Under the pieces are notes generated by a model that ran no database searches, was not told the origin of the DNA, and saw only the letters and a program-made list of their open reading frames with translations. Shown here in pieces: positions 1-7,970 of a DNA stretch of 30,121 nt (the first letter of the stretch is position 1; every line of letters starts with the position of its first letter). The DNA lies in the IMG/VR virus record IMGVR_UViG_3300025603_000055, positions 1-30,121 of that record. One strand, given 5' to 3'. Origin of the DNA: a virus. Both the position numbers and the translations under genes were made by a program.

Positions 1-238
1 CTTGAACGCCTTGAACACCTTGTGTACCTTGTAGACCATCAGTACCTTGAATACCCTGAAGACCAATTTCATTTGTCCAAAATCTATTACCTTCGATATC
101 CGAAGTGAGTGCATAATTATCTCCGATTGGTACACCAAGATCAGGCTCTGCTTCGGAAAGCTTTAGAAATTTGTACCGATCTTCTGACACCTCAGTTGAT
201 GGTATCTTTTTGACCCTATCTGATAATAACTTTGACAT
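1..238 (-). CDS. Collagen-like tail-fibre protein (partial, N-terminal 79 residues)
   Basis: The reading frame starts at an ATG at 238 and runs open off the left edge. The protein begins MSKLLSDRVKKIPST and contains a polar segment (YKFLKLSEAEPDLGVPIGD). From about residue 60 it becomes a Gly-X-Y-like series (GLQGIQGTDGLQGTQG). Collagen-like triplets of this kind form trimeric shafts in phage fibres and adhesins. It follows the 154-aa gene by only a few bases (that gene's stop is at 242-244), and GGAG lies about 12 bases before the ATG, so it is the last gene seen in the fibre operon. What is seen is the triplet repeat; a role as fibre or fibre-tip connector is inferred. The C-terminal, possibly receptor-binding, part is outside the window. 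Confidence 0.75.
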   Translation of the reverse strand, partial: MSKLLSDRVKKIPSTEVSEDRYKFLKLSEAEPDLGVPIGDNYALTSDIEGNRFWTNEIGLQGIQGTDGLQGTQGVQGVQ

Positions 239-241
239 TTA

Positions 242-706
242 TTATTCCACTCCCGCATGTTCGTTTGAAAGCTTTTCTTCGGCAGCAGTCCATATATCAA
301 ACATGTCGGCTACTTCTGCCCTAATTTGAATTCGGTCACCGTATGTTGAAAACGGATCACGCTTAAATAAACTACGGCCTTGTATTGGTATATATGCTGT
401 ATCGCCAGCTGGTACTTCAACTTTTCCAAATTCTATAATTATATTGTCTTCTGTTAATAATTGCACTTCTATCCACCGAGTAACAGTATCTTTATTTCTT
501 GCCGAGATAGGTGTTAGGAAAAATATTTCTCCAGGTCTAATTGCTCTTGTAGAGTCTAGTGGATCTCTAAAAGTAAATTTATTTGATGAATCCGGTAACG
601 AAAAATCAGGCGATTCTGATATAGTAGTGTATGTTGCACTTACATCCATTAAACTAATTCTAGTTGCGCGTCCAGTAGAAGGGGTGCGACATGTAATTCT
701 AGGCAT
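242..706 (-). CDS. Putative virion/fibre-associated protein, 154 aa
   Basis: A 154-aa protein starting MPRITCRTPSTGRATRI, preceded by a good ribosome site (AAGGAG) in the 2-base gap after the 1152-aa fibre gene. The body looks beta-rich, with alternating hydrophobic residues (VQLLTEDNIIIEFGKVEVPAGD) and a segment GRSLFKRDPFSTYGDRI that could be a surface loop. The C-terminus is more helical and acidic (MFDIWTAAEEKLSNEH). No catalytic motif, signal peptide or membrane segment is visible. I do not recognise a named family. Its place between the big fibre gene and the collagen-like gene makes a small structural or connector protein the best guess. Confidence 0.7.
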   Translation of the reverse strand: MPRITCRTPSTGRATRISLMDVSATYTTISESPDFSLPDSSNKFTFRDPLDSTRAIRPGEIFFLTPISARNKDTVTRWIEVQLLTEDNIIIEFGKVEVPAGDTAYIPIQGRSLFKRDPFSTYGDRIQIRAEVADMFDIWTAAEEKLSNEHAGVE

Positions 707-708
707 TA

Positions 709-3700
709 TTAAAAACTCCTTGCAATTGCTGCTCTTGTAGCAATTCTATTAACTGCTGTATCAAATGGTGGTCCTGAAAGTTCGCCGGTGTCTGCATCTA
801 TTTTCATACCGCCGATAAATAACGCCGAGCCCTGGTCATCTTGTCCGCTTGCAATTACTACTCCGCTATCTAACTCAATAATACTTTCTTCAATCGAAGT
901 TAAATTATTTGCCGGGGGGATTTTAGTAAGTGCTACGCCAGACATAATACCAGTCCATGTATGTCCAACTGCTGTAATAACTGACGGAGACACTAATTTA
1001 TTTGGATTGAAAACTGTTCGTGTAAGAGCATCTACTAAAGCATCTACTATATCATTAGAATTGCTATTTGGTGTTGGTAAAGATTTAATCCGATCTCTCA
1101 TATATTCCCAAGCAAATACAAATGCTCCTAACAATGTTTTATTTTCAATATTTATATAGCGTAATACGTCATTGGCTATAAGGATAGTATTTGTATTAAT
1201 GATAGAAAAAGATAATGTAAATTCTGCTGCCGGCCAGTCAGTTAGTGGTAATATTTTTAATGGAGGTACCCCGTCCGAATTTATTGTATTGCTAATGTTG
1301 TCAATTCTTGCTTGTGCAAATAGTGTCGCAGACATACTTCCTGCTACTCCTGAAACATCTTGACTAGTTGCTGTATATACCGGATTAACTGTAACCGCTT
1401 GCAATATATTACCAAGTATAACTCGAAGTCTTGCATATGCAGCTAGTGTTGCAGCTTTTTCGCCGGGTCCGTATTGGCTTGTTGCACCTACAAAGTATGC
1501 CATAGCTGCATTGTATGTTTCTAAATTTCCGCCGTATGTTAAGTCATATCTTAATGCATCTACAATAAATCCTACGTCTTTTCTACATGCGACTGCGTCA
1601 TAAGTAAAACTTCCAGTAAATGGAGTTATAACGTTTGCAACTTGATATGAAATCCATGATTCTATTTCATCTTGGATAAATGTTTTATTTGCAACCAATA
1701 GTCTTCTTGCTTGAAAGAACCCATCATCGTAATTAGTTGGATCTGACAACACATATGCATCTGCGGCACCTGTTCCATTTGTAACAATGTCAATAACTTC
1801 GTCAAATAATGCATTTGATCTAGTTAAAGAAGTGCCAACTAAATATGTACCTAATGTTATTTTTTGTCTTGTTAGTGCTTGTAAGGTTATTGCTTTTTGT
1901 TCAACAAGAACTTTATTTGCTGTTGCACGGTAATAAGAAAGTGCTGCATTTATACTTCTATAGTTACTATTGAACATTACATCATAAGCAATTGCAGTGT
2001 TTATTAGCAACGTATCTCTATAACACTTGTCAAAATTGTATCCAGTTTCAATTCTGCTCAAATATTCTAAAACATCGGTTGATATTTCTGTGGTGTTTAT
2101 ACTTAACTGGTTATGTGCAGTTGTAAACTCGTCAGCAGGCCAAGTGAGATCTGGTATTATCCTAGCAAAAGAAACTCCGTCGTTATCAATTGCGTTATAT
2201 ATATCTTGTATCCGAGCCTGTGCAAATGTTGCAGCAGATACACTACCAGCGGCACCTGACATTTCTTGCGTGTTGTTATTACCAAGCGATGTAGATACTA
2301 TGATTAATTGGGTGACATCTCCAACAACAGATTTCAGTCTCAGATATGTAGCAAGCGTTGCTGCTTTTTCGCCCGAGCCATATTGCGCTTGTGTACCTAC
2401 AAAATATGCCATTGCTGCATTATACGTTTCTAAGTTTCCTCCATATGTCAAGTCATATCTTAATGCATCTAATATGAAACCTACATCGCGTCTACATGCG
2501 GCAGCATCATACACGAACCCAGAAGTAAATGGTGAAATATTTCCAGAAACTTGAACCGCAATCCATGCTTCTATTTCATCTTGGATGAATGTTTTATTTG
2601 AAACTAAAAGCCTTCTTGCTTGAAAGAACCCATCATCGTAGTTTGTCGGGTCTGACAACACATATGCATCTGCGGCACCTGTTCCATTTGTAACAATGTC
2701 AATAACCTCATCAAACAACGAATTTGATCTTGCCAAAGTCGTTCCTGATAAGTATTCTGCTACTACACCTTTTTGATAATTTAGTGCTGCTAATGTTGCA
2801 AACAATTGCGAAGTTACTACTGTACTAGCAGACGCTCTGTAATACGAAAGTGCCGCATTTATACTTCTGTAGTTGCTATTAAATAAAATATCATAAGCGA
2901 TTGCTTCTGTTATCAGTCCTGTATCTCTAAAACATTTGTCATAGTTGTATGGTATAGAAGTGAAAGCTCGATTTCCAGTTACATCAAACAATCCCTTTGA
3001 AAAATCAAGCATCGGAGTCTCGTTAGAAGTATTTAATACCCAAGACATCGCTTGTAGAAATAATCCAGCATCTCGGCGTGTGAGTGTTGTGTAACTTTGT
3101 GGCCAGTTATCGGTATATCCTTGTAAATTTAATTCTGCAACAAGATTGTCAATAATGCTATCCGTGCTTGCATCAATTTCGTTACTTACAACTTCTTGTA
3201 TAGTCAAAGGAAAGTCAACTTCGTAAGGACGAATTATTTGTTTTGATCCTTGCGATACTAATGTAAAATCACCAAATTGTGTCGAGCACGACGAGAGAAT
3301 AATCTGTCCGCCGTCTATTGCTAAAAAGTGCTTGTGGCACCAAAGACTAATGGCGTTTACAGCATTTATCAATGCACCGTTCTTTGCACAATATCCAATA
3401 CCATTATGCGTTACAGGAGTTGCACCCCATGTCATAATATTAGGAAACACACTGTCGGGATCTAAGACTGCACCATCTGCTAATACAACTCCGGCGCCCC
3501 GGCCTACTAGTGGGTTGCCATTTAATCTGTCTAATGGAGGAGCAATAGTTGTCCAATAAGGAGGTGTTCTTACAGCTATTTTGTGTACATACGGAACCCG
3601 TGTTATAAGCGCACCGGGTCTGAAACAAACAGCAAATCCTTCATTAGGATTGTCTAGGTTATCAAGACGGAATCCTTCAAAAATAAAACCTTCAAGAAAA

Positions 3701-4167
3701 CAGCCCGACCCTAATCTAAATACGTTTCTTTCTTCAAATCCAGGTACAGGCTTTATAAATACTGTTCTATGAGATGATTGAATAACAGTGTTGTCTGATA
3801 CATCTATATGACCTTTTGTAAAATATACACCAGGTCCGACTTGAATTAATGTCAGTGCGTTTCTTATAGCAGCCGCTTTGACTGCAATCTCTATACTTGC
3901 AAAAGCATTACTCCAGGAATTACCAGAATTTTTATCATTGCCGGCTTTTTGTACATATAATACGTTCTCTACAGGAATATGCGATGTAAATTCTATTACT
4001 TCGTCAACAGATACAATTTCTTGAAGATTGTCGTCAAAGTATTCTTGTTGTCTTTTAAAATATAGAGTACCGTCGTAGGTGTTGATAGCAATTTCACCTA
4101 GATCTAACTGATCCACACTCGGTATCTTATTAGGAATGTCGCTTTTTTTTAATATTATGTTTGACAT
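709..4167 (-). CDS. Large tail-fibre/adhesin protein with tandemly repeated domains, 1152 aa
   Basis: The N-terminus (IPNKIPSVDQLDLGEIAINT followed by DGTLYFKR) is the motif common at the start of phage fibre proteins. Residues about 80-300 (AGNDKNSGNSWSNAFASIE, then many short beta-like repeats with 'VIQSSHR') resemble a right-handed beta-helix as in pectate-lyase-like tailspikes. Residues about 407-709 and 710-1012 are a tandem duplication of 303 residues. Each copy holds two related half-units starting with C-x-RD (KCFRDTG, ACRRDVG) followed by AxxYD and N...A..YY. The C-terminal region (GGMKIDADTGELSGPPFDTAVNR) is typical of a virion-protein end. The ATG is at 4167, with AAGG about 12 bases upstream and a late-type box at 4190-4197. 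The role as adhesin or baseplate-attached fibre is inferred from architecture. Confidence 0.8.
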   Translation of the reverse strand: MSNIILKKSDIPNKIPSVDQLDLGEIAINTYDGTLYFKRQQEYFDDNLQEIVSVDEVIEFTSHIPVENVLYVQKAGNDKNSGNSWSNAFASIEIAVKAAAIRNALTLIQVGPGVYFTKGHIDVSDNTVIQSSHRTVFIKPVPGFEERNVFRLGSGCFLEGFIFEGFRLDNLDNPNEGFAVCFRPGALITRVPYVHKIAVRTPPYWTTIAPPLDRLNGNPLVGRGAGVVLADGAVLDPDSVFPNIMTWGATPVTHNGIGYCAKNGALINAVNAISLWCHKHFLAIDGGQIILSSCSTQFGDFTLVSQGSKQIIRPYEVDFPLTIQEVVSNEIDASTDSIIDNLVAELNLQGYTDNWPQSYTTLTRRDAGLFLQAMSWVLNTSNETPMLDFSKGLFDVTGNRAFTSIPYNYDKCFRDTGLITEAIAYDILFNSNYRSINAALSYYRASASTVVTSQLFATLAALNYQKGVVAEYLSGTTLARSNSLFDEVIDIVTNGTGAADAYVLSDPTNYDDGFFQARRLLVSNKTFIQDEIEAWIAVQVSGNISPFTSGFVYDAAACRRDVGFILDALRYDLTYGGNLETYNAAMAYFVGTQAQYGSGEKAATLATYLRLKSVVGDVTQLIIVSTSLGNNNTQEMSGAAGSVSAATFAQARIQDIYNAIDNDGVSFARIIPDLTWPADEFTTAHNQLSINTTEISTDVLEYLSRIETGYNFDKCYRDTLLINTAIAYDVMFNSNYRSINAALSYYRATANKVLVEQKAITLQALTRQKITLGTYLVGTSLTRSNALFDEVIDIVTNGTGAADAYVLSDPTNYDDGFFQARRLLVANKTFIQDEIESWISYQVANVITPFTGSFTYDAVACRKDVGFIVDALRYDLTYGGNLETYNAAMAYFVGATSQYGPGEKAATLAAYARLRVILGNILQAVTVNPVYTATSQDVSGVAGSMSATLFAQARIDNISNTINSDGVPPLKILPLTDWPAAEFTLSFSIINTNTILIANDVLRYINIENKTLLGAFVFAWEYMRDRIKSLPTPNSNSNDIVDALVDALTRTVFNPNKLVSPSVITAVGHTWTGIMSGVALTKIPPANNLTSIEESIIELDSGVVIASGQDDQGSALFIGGMKIDADTGELSGPPFDTAVNRIATRAAIARSF
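1132..2949 (-). repeat. 909-bp tandem duplication inside the 1152-aa fibre gene
   Basis: The copies span about 2041-2949 and 1132-2040. Matching points sit exactly 909 bases (303 codons) apart: the YNYDKC start at 2949 and the YNFDKC start at 2040, and an identical 56-base run at 2651-2706 and 1742-1797. Outside such runs the copies have diverged. Within each copy there are two related halves of roughly 146-150 residues, so the region is at least four copies of one C-x-RD domain. Confidence 0.85.
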
Positions 4168-4189
4168 TTATCCGCACCTTTGTTGTATC

Positions 4190-4197
4190 TATTTATT
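4190..4197 (-). promoter_or_regulatory. T4-late-type promoter box for the 1152-aa fibre gene
   Basis: The minus strand reads AATAAATA, 7 of 8 bases of the T4 late box TATAAATA. By T4 geometry transcription would start near 4184, giving a 17-base leader that contains AAGG before the ATG at 4167. AT-rich DNA makes such boxes common by chance; the geometry is what supports it. Confidence 0.5.
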
Positions 4198-4216
4198 AGT
4201 AACCAAACTATAATCA

Positions 4217-5020
4217 TTAATACGTTCCGCCAATAATGTTACTAATAGAAACTTGACCTAAAACTACTGTAAAGTTAGCAGCGGCAAAGCTTGCTATACC
4301 TTTGTTGTTATTACTTGCATCTTCTCCACTAATAGTTAATGTTACAAAATTATTAACTTTTACAATAGATGTATCGATTCCTTCGCCGGAAATAAGTCTT
4401 AACGTATCCGTTGAAACAACCAAATTCAACGGACCGCCGCTGTCTGCATCAATGGCCAAGTTAAATTCAGATACTGCTTGAGATATGTTGTTATCAACAT
4501 ACGCCTTGTTAGGAATTACGTCGTCGTCGCCTGCTTGTACCTGAAGTTCGTAATCTAGTGTTCCGGTAACAGTTAATACACCTACAGTTTGTCCAGCTAA
4601 TAGATTTAAATTATTACCTTCGCCCGAATTAATGCCCGATACATATAATCCACTCAGAGTCTCGTCTGCTTTGCGTAATACAAATGCGCCGTCGTTGCTC
4701 TGTATTACTCCGTTTATATAAGTAGTCAACGATTCGTCGTATAAAAAGTTTGCATTAGAAAGAACACCCCTGTCGACAATGATCCCAGCTGTACCAAGTG
4801 TTACTCCTGGTCCAGTTTCTCCACTGTTGACGGTGATGGTGTTGTCTGCAATTTCAAGCTCAGTTGACTGAATAGTAGTAGTTTCGCCAGTAACATTTAG
4901 ATTACCGTTGATATTAACGCTACCATTTGCACCGACAAAGTCGATGTCAAAGACACCGCTGTCGTTCAATATTATTTTATATAGATCAACGCCGTATTTG
5001 GCAACCTTGCTTGTCGACAT
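4217..5020 (-). CDS. Tail-fibre shaft-type structural protein, 267 aa
   Basis: This protein has the repeated beta pattern of T4-type fibre shafts and related cyanophage structural proteins: NGNLNVTGETTTIQSTELEI, then DNTITVNSGETGPGVT, GTAGIIVDRG, and a YDESLTTYINGV segment. Such repeats usually build intertwined trimeric shafts. The C-terminal part (about 170-267) includes NKAYVDNNI and a series of short beta segments ending NIIGGTY. The start is the ATG at 5020 with AAGGAG just upstream; the stop lies 49 bases before the next gene's ATG, and a late-type box falls in that gap. It is in the same direction as, and close behind, the 133-aa gene. A structural role is well supported; its exact place (long fibre, collar or baseplate) is not. 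Confidence 0.75.
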   Translation of the reverse strand: MSTSKVAKYGVDLYKIILNDSGVFDIDFVGANGSVNINGNLNVTGETTTIQSTELEIADNTITVNSGETGPGVTLGTAGIIVDRGVLSNANFLYDESLTTYINGVIQSNDGAFVLRKADETLSGLYVSGINSGEGNNLNLLAGQTVGVLTVTGTLDYELQVQAGDDDVIPNKAYVDNNISQAVSEFNLAIDADSGGPLNLVVSTDTLRLISGEGIDTSIVKVNNFVTLTISGEDASNNNKGIASFAAANFTVVLGQVSISNIIGGTY

Positions 5021-5030
5021 GTTTTACTCC

Positions 5031-5432
5031 TTAGACAGCAGTTAGAACAATGTAGTCGTTGGTTGAATCGTTTTCTAATACCCAATTATATCTGTTGCCT
5101 GAAAAGTCTGTTGCAACTCTCTTTGTAATTTTTGCAATATTAACTTCTGCACTAGAATTTGAAGTTACATAACCCCAAAGTCTCATTTCTCCTGATGCAC
5201 TTGGTGCTCCATCTTTAAGAACACACACCGCAGTGCTGGTTGAATCTTTTAAGTTAGTAGTGTCTACATTACCTTCTTGTGTAACTACGAAAGTTTTTGC
5301 GCCGCGTTGTTTAATAATTGCGCCGTCTGTTCTTAGTGATACATCGTAAAATTCTATTCTTACACCAGTGTTGGCTGTTGCTTCACCGATAACATTTACG
5401 CCTAGTTGCGATTTCTTTAGTGGACGTCCCAT
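5031..5432 (-). CDS. Conserved-looking virion protein, 133 aa
   Basis: A 133-aa protein starting MGRPLKKSQLGVNVIGEATA, with a strong AGGAGA ribosome site. It alternates basic and beta-like stretches (AKTFVVTQEGNVDTTNL, EMRLWGYVTSNSSAEVNI, RYNWVLENDSTNDYIVL). Proteins with this MGRPL start lie in structural gene clusters of marine T4-like phages as I recall them, but no biochemical role is known to me. It is the first gene of the fibre operon and has an unusual leader of about 76 bases with two hairpins. No enzyme motif, signal peptide or membrane segment is seen. Virion decoration or head-tail accessory protein is a guess. Confidence 0.65.
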   Translation of the reverse strand: MGRPLKKSQLGVNVIGEATANTGVRIEFYDVSLRTDGAIIKQRGAKTFVVTQEGNVDTTNLKDSTSTAVCVLKDGAPSASGEMRLWGYVTSNSSAEVNIAKITKRVATDFSGNRYNWVLENDSTNDYIVLTAV

Positions 5433-5462
5433 TGTTTTCTCCTTTGACGTTCTAGGTCATAC

Positions 5463-5496
5463 GCGGTGGGTACCGCATAAGTCCAGTGTATACTGG
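5463..5496 (-). promoter_or_regulatory. Two adjacent tetraloop hairpins in the fibre-operon leader
   Basis: Two perfect 5-bp stems with 4-base loops stand side by side between the promoter and the ATG at 5432: arms at 5463-5467/5472-5476 (GCGGT/ACCGC) and at 5483-5487/5492-5496 (CCAGT/ACTGG). They lie well upstream of the ribosome site, so they could stabilise the message or bind a regulator. Function is inferred. Confidence 0.5.
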
Positions 5497-5513
5497 CTCT
5501 CAAGTGACACAAG

Positions 5514-5521
5514 TATTTATC
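5514..5521 (-). promoter_or_regulatory. T4-late-type promoter box for the fibre operon
   Basis: The minus strand reads GATAAATA, 7 of 8 bases of TATAAATA. T4 geometry puts the start near 5508, giving a leader of about 76 bases that contains the two hairpins. It sits in the short gap after the glycosyltransferase-like gene, where an operon promoter would be expected. Confidence 0.55.
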
Positions 5522-5538
5522 CTTTTAAATAAAATGGG

Positions 5539-6534
5539 TTATATTGCTATTTCCTTGAGTTGAGAAATAATTTTATGCTGTTTTTCGACGTATCTCTTAA
5601 AATTTCTTCTATTGAACAAAGTTTTTTCATGTAAAATTTTGTATTTGCTTTGAAAATACTCGGTTGACTGGTCAGACAACACCTTTAAAAATTTAGGTTG
5701 ATTATAATGATTCAAAAGATCCAAATCAGTAATATCGTTGAAATCGTTTGCGTAATCAAGAAAATTATGTTGTTGCATCATTGATAAATTATTTTTAGGT
5801 GCGTATGTTAAAAACGGGCGTAGTCCTAATATAGGCTTCCACGTTTTTTCAGTCCAAAAGTTAAGTTCTGATGGATCGGGTAATGTTTCTGTAACTAAAT
5901 TTAAAAAGTGCTTGTTCCAGTACTTGATATTACCCAAAGACATTGCACCAGATGCAGTAGCGTTGTCGCCGGGTGGAAATTCTTGGTTATCTATTATAAT
6001 GTCAAGCTTTATACTATCACAATTCTCTAATCCAAAAGGATTATAGGAAACATATCCTTTTTTAGTCAACTGTAATTGTTTTAAATTGTTTATTAATTCA
6101 GTTCTATGCGGATGCGGTTTTCCATTTAGACTCATAAAAGGAATATCAATTTCTTTTCCGTTTGTTAATAACTTTTCATCTAAAGAAAAATGCTTAGAGA
6201 CAAATAACGAAAGTACATCGCACCAATATTTACTGTTTTTATAATAGCCAATGTTGAACATGGGTATATTATGTTGATTAACAATTTTATAATCTAAATG
6301 ACTATGATCCATAAAAGAAAAAGTTAAAACTAAATCAGAGTTTAAATTATTTTTAATATCCAAGTCAAATGATTCTTGAAAATACCAAGTTTCATCTACA
6401 ACTAATATTTTTTTAATATGTTTGTTTTTATAAGAAATACTCGACACAATGTTGTGTATTGTTTGATTACAGAAATTAAATATTAGAAAATTATTATTAG
6501 CAGCAGCAGCAGCTTGTAACTTTTCAATTAGCAT
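5539..6534 (-). CDS. Putative GT-B-type glycosyltransferase, 331 aa
   Basis: The best clue is the C-terminal half. Residues 212-217 (NLVTET) are followed by 226-235 (FWTEKTWKPI) and RPFLTYAP, the arrangement seen in exostosin/fucosyltransferase-like enzymes, where the Glu-Lys of a TEK motif helps hold the sugar nucleotide. Residues 135-144 (SLNGKPHPHR) followed by ELINNLKQL also fit that fold. The N-terminal half has a LVLTFSF strand and other Rossmann-like strands. Its ATG lies inside the end of the cold-shock-like gene (7-base overlap) with no clear ribosome site, so translation is probably coupled. Donor and acceptor are unknown; virion or cell-surface glycosylation is inferred. No membrane segment is seen. 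Confidence 0.6.
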   Translation of the reverse strand: MLIEKLQAAAAANNNFLIFNFCNQTIHNIVSSISYKNKHIKKILVVDETWYFQESFDLDIKNNLNSDLVLTFSFMDHSHLDYKIVNQHNIPMFNIGYYKNSKYWCDVLSLFVSKHFSLDEKLLTNGKEIDIPFMSLNGKPHPHRTELINNLKQLQLTKKGYVSYNPFGLENCDSIKLDIIIDNQEFPPGDNATASGAMSLGNIKYWNKHFLNLVTETLPDPSELNFWTEKTWKPILGLRPFLTYAPKNNLSMMQQHNFLDYANDFNDITDLDLLNHYNQPKFLKVLSDQSTEYFQSKYKILHEKTLFNRRNFKRYVEKQHKIISQLKEIAI

Positions 6535-6719
6535 TTTTGTAAATTTGTAGCATGTCTTCGACTTTTCTTTTGGACATACTGATACTGTACACTATCTCCT
6601 AACTTAAAATTGTATTCGTTTTTGTTAAATTGAACATCTATACGAGATTGACCAAACGTGTCAGGTCTAATCAGCCCTATGTTTCCTATAAATTTATATA
6701 TTTTTCCAGTATGTATCAT
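6528..6719 (-). CDS. Cold-shock-domain-like small protein, 63 aa
   Basis: The 63 residues follow the order of a CspA-type OB fold: TGKIYKF (first strand), IGLIRPD at the RNP1 position, IDVQFNKNEY at the RNP2 position, then KLGDSVQYQYV and a final HATNLQKC like the usual A-x-NV end. Most aromatic RNA-contacting residues are missing, so nucleic-acid binding may be weak or altered. There is no ribosome site before the ATG at 6719; a late-type box ends 5 bases upstream, which would place the message start at the ATG. It overlaps the glycosyltransferase-like gene by 7 bases. It could act as an RNA chaperone late in infection; this is inferred from fold only. Confidence 0.6.
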   Translation of the reverse strand: MIHTGKIYKFIGNIGLIRPDTFGQSRIDVQFNKNEYNFKLGDSVQYQYVQKKSRRHATNLQKC

Positions 6720-6724
6720 ATGAA

Positions 6725-6732
6725 TATTTATT
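6725..6732 (-). promoter_or_regulatory. T4-late-type promoter box for the cold-shock-like gene
   Basis: The minus strand reads AATAAATA, directly after the capsid-operon terminator. Five bases separate it from the ATG at 6719, so T4 geometry (box at -13 to -6) puts +1 at the A of the ATG. Confidence 0.5.
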
Positions 6733-6736
6733 CAAG

Positions 6737-6762
6737 AAAATAGGCCCCGTAGGGCCTATTTT
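6737..6762 (-). terminator. Rho-independent terminator after gp23
   Basis: A perfect 11-bp stem (6737-6747 with 6752-6762) around a 4-base loop; the lower four pairs are A-T and the rest mostly GGCCC/GGGCC. The minus transcript ends the stem in TTTT followed by CTTG. It lies 20 bases after the gp23 stop and just before the next promoter box, so it closes the capsid operon. The stem is symmetric, so it may work in both directions. Confidence 0.9.
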
Positions 6763-6782
6763 AATAAAGTATAACTTTAAAC

Positions 6783-7958
6783 TTAGCTGAAGCTTAGGTT
6801 TGCAGTTGTAACACCAACTTTACCTAGATAGTCAGCTGCGTTACCTAGCGACGAAGCAGTGTTAGTTAGTTCTACATAACCATAACGTGTCATGAAGCTA
6901 ACTACTGGTTCAAATGTCGATGGGTCAAGCACAACGCCTGAGCTCATTAGCGGGATGTATGGGCAATAGAATGCCGCTGCATCTGATTCGCTAGCGCCTT
7001 TGTAACCAACGATTACATCATCGCTTGATGCATATGTGTTAACATATACTTTCATGCTGTTGTTAAGAGTACCAACTAGTTTAGTGTTGGTTGGTGCTTC
7101 AAAAGTACCTTCTGTAGTACGTGCAAATGCCGAGGTAGTTGCAGACTGTAGAAGTGTAAGTACTGTTGGTGAAACAACTGCCCAGTTACCTGCGCCACGA
7201 CGTGTACGTTGTGCAATCAAGTTACTTACGCGGTTGATTTGAACTGCAAGAGCAGCGTGCTCGTCACCAACGAAAGTAGCAGTACCGCTTACAGCAGCCT
7301 GATTGTATGTTTCCACAGCCGAACCAGAAAGTGTGCTTAGTGAGCGTAGTACTTCTTGGTCGATTTCAGCAGTGATTTCTTGTGCAAGTGCTGCCATGAT
7401 TTCTGCTTCAACGTCAATGCCGTGCTGGCTTTGAGCATCTTGAGCTGCTTCAAAAGTCCAACGTGCTGATAGCTTACGTGACTTAGCTTCAACAGTTTGC
7501 TTCAAGATCTGGATCGACATACGATTACCAGCAGTACCTTCTAGTGCAGCGGTGTTTGCGGCACGGTCGTTACTTGCAGTGCTCGAATAGCCTTCTGCAA
7601 TCTTGAATGGGCTTAGTGCTTCTTCGCCGGCAGTTATATTACCACCCTGGTCTCCAGTATAGCTATCGCTATAACGAACACGTAGAGTATGAATTTGACC
7701 AACTGGACCAGTTAACGGCTGCACACCGACTAGTTCGTTAGCAATAACTGTTGGCATAACACGTCTAATCACTGGAAGGATTACACGGTTAAGTGTTGAA
7801 ATATTTCCAGAAGCAGTTGCACCTGATGATGCACTTTCTGAAAGATACTTGCGAGTATTTTCTAGCGTGGTTGCCATAACAGCTTTCTTGTTGCCTTGTA
7901 GGCCTTCAAGAAGTGCGTTCTTAGTTTCCTGCCAGCGTGATTCTAGTAGTTCCGACAT
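6783..7958 (-). CDS. 23: Major capsid protein gp23
   Basis: The 391-aa sequence has the T4-type major capsid pattern: STLNRVILPVIRRVMPTVIA near the start, then ELVGVQPLTGPVGQIHTLRV, SARWTFEAAQDAQSQHGID, and a C-terminal VVLDPSTFEPVVSFMTRYGY. It is much shorter than T4 gp23 (521 aa), so insertion regions are missing. Residues 39-41 (LSE, followed by S) match the L/I-x-E site cut by the gp21 protease; cutting there would give a mature chain of 350 residues. The ribosome site is AGGAGA and the gene follows gp22 by 12 bases. A strong terminator follows it. It forms the hexameric shell of the head. Confidence 0.97.
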   Translation of the reverse strand: MSELLESRWQETKNALLEGLQGNKKAVMATTLENTRKYLSESASSGATASGNISTLNRVILPVIRRVMPTVIANELVGVQPLTGPVGQIHTLRVRYSDSYTGDQGGNITAGEEALSPFKIAEGYSSTASNDRAANTAALEGTAGNRMSIQILKQTVEAKSRKLSARWTFEAAQDAQSQHGIDVEAEIMAALAQEITAEIDQEVLRSLSTLSGSAVETYNQAAVSGTATFVGDEHAALAVQINRVSNLIAQRTRRGAGNWAVVSPTVLTLLQSATTSAFARTTEGTFEAPTNTKLVGTLNNSMKVYVNTYASSDDVIVGYKGASESDAAAFYCPYIPLMSSGVVLDPSTFEPVVSFMTRYGYVELTNTASSLGNAADYLGKVGVTTANLSFS

Positions 7959-7970
7959 TTTAATCTCCTA

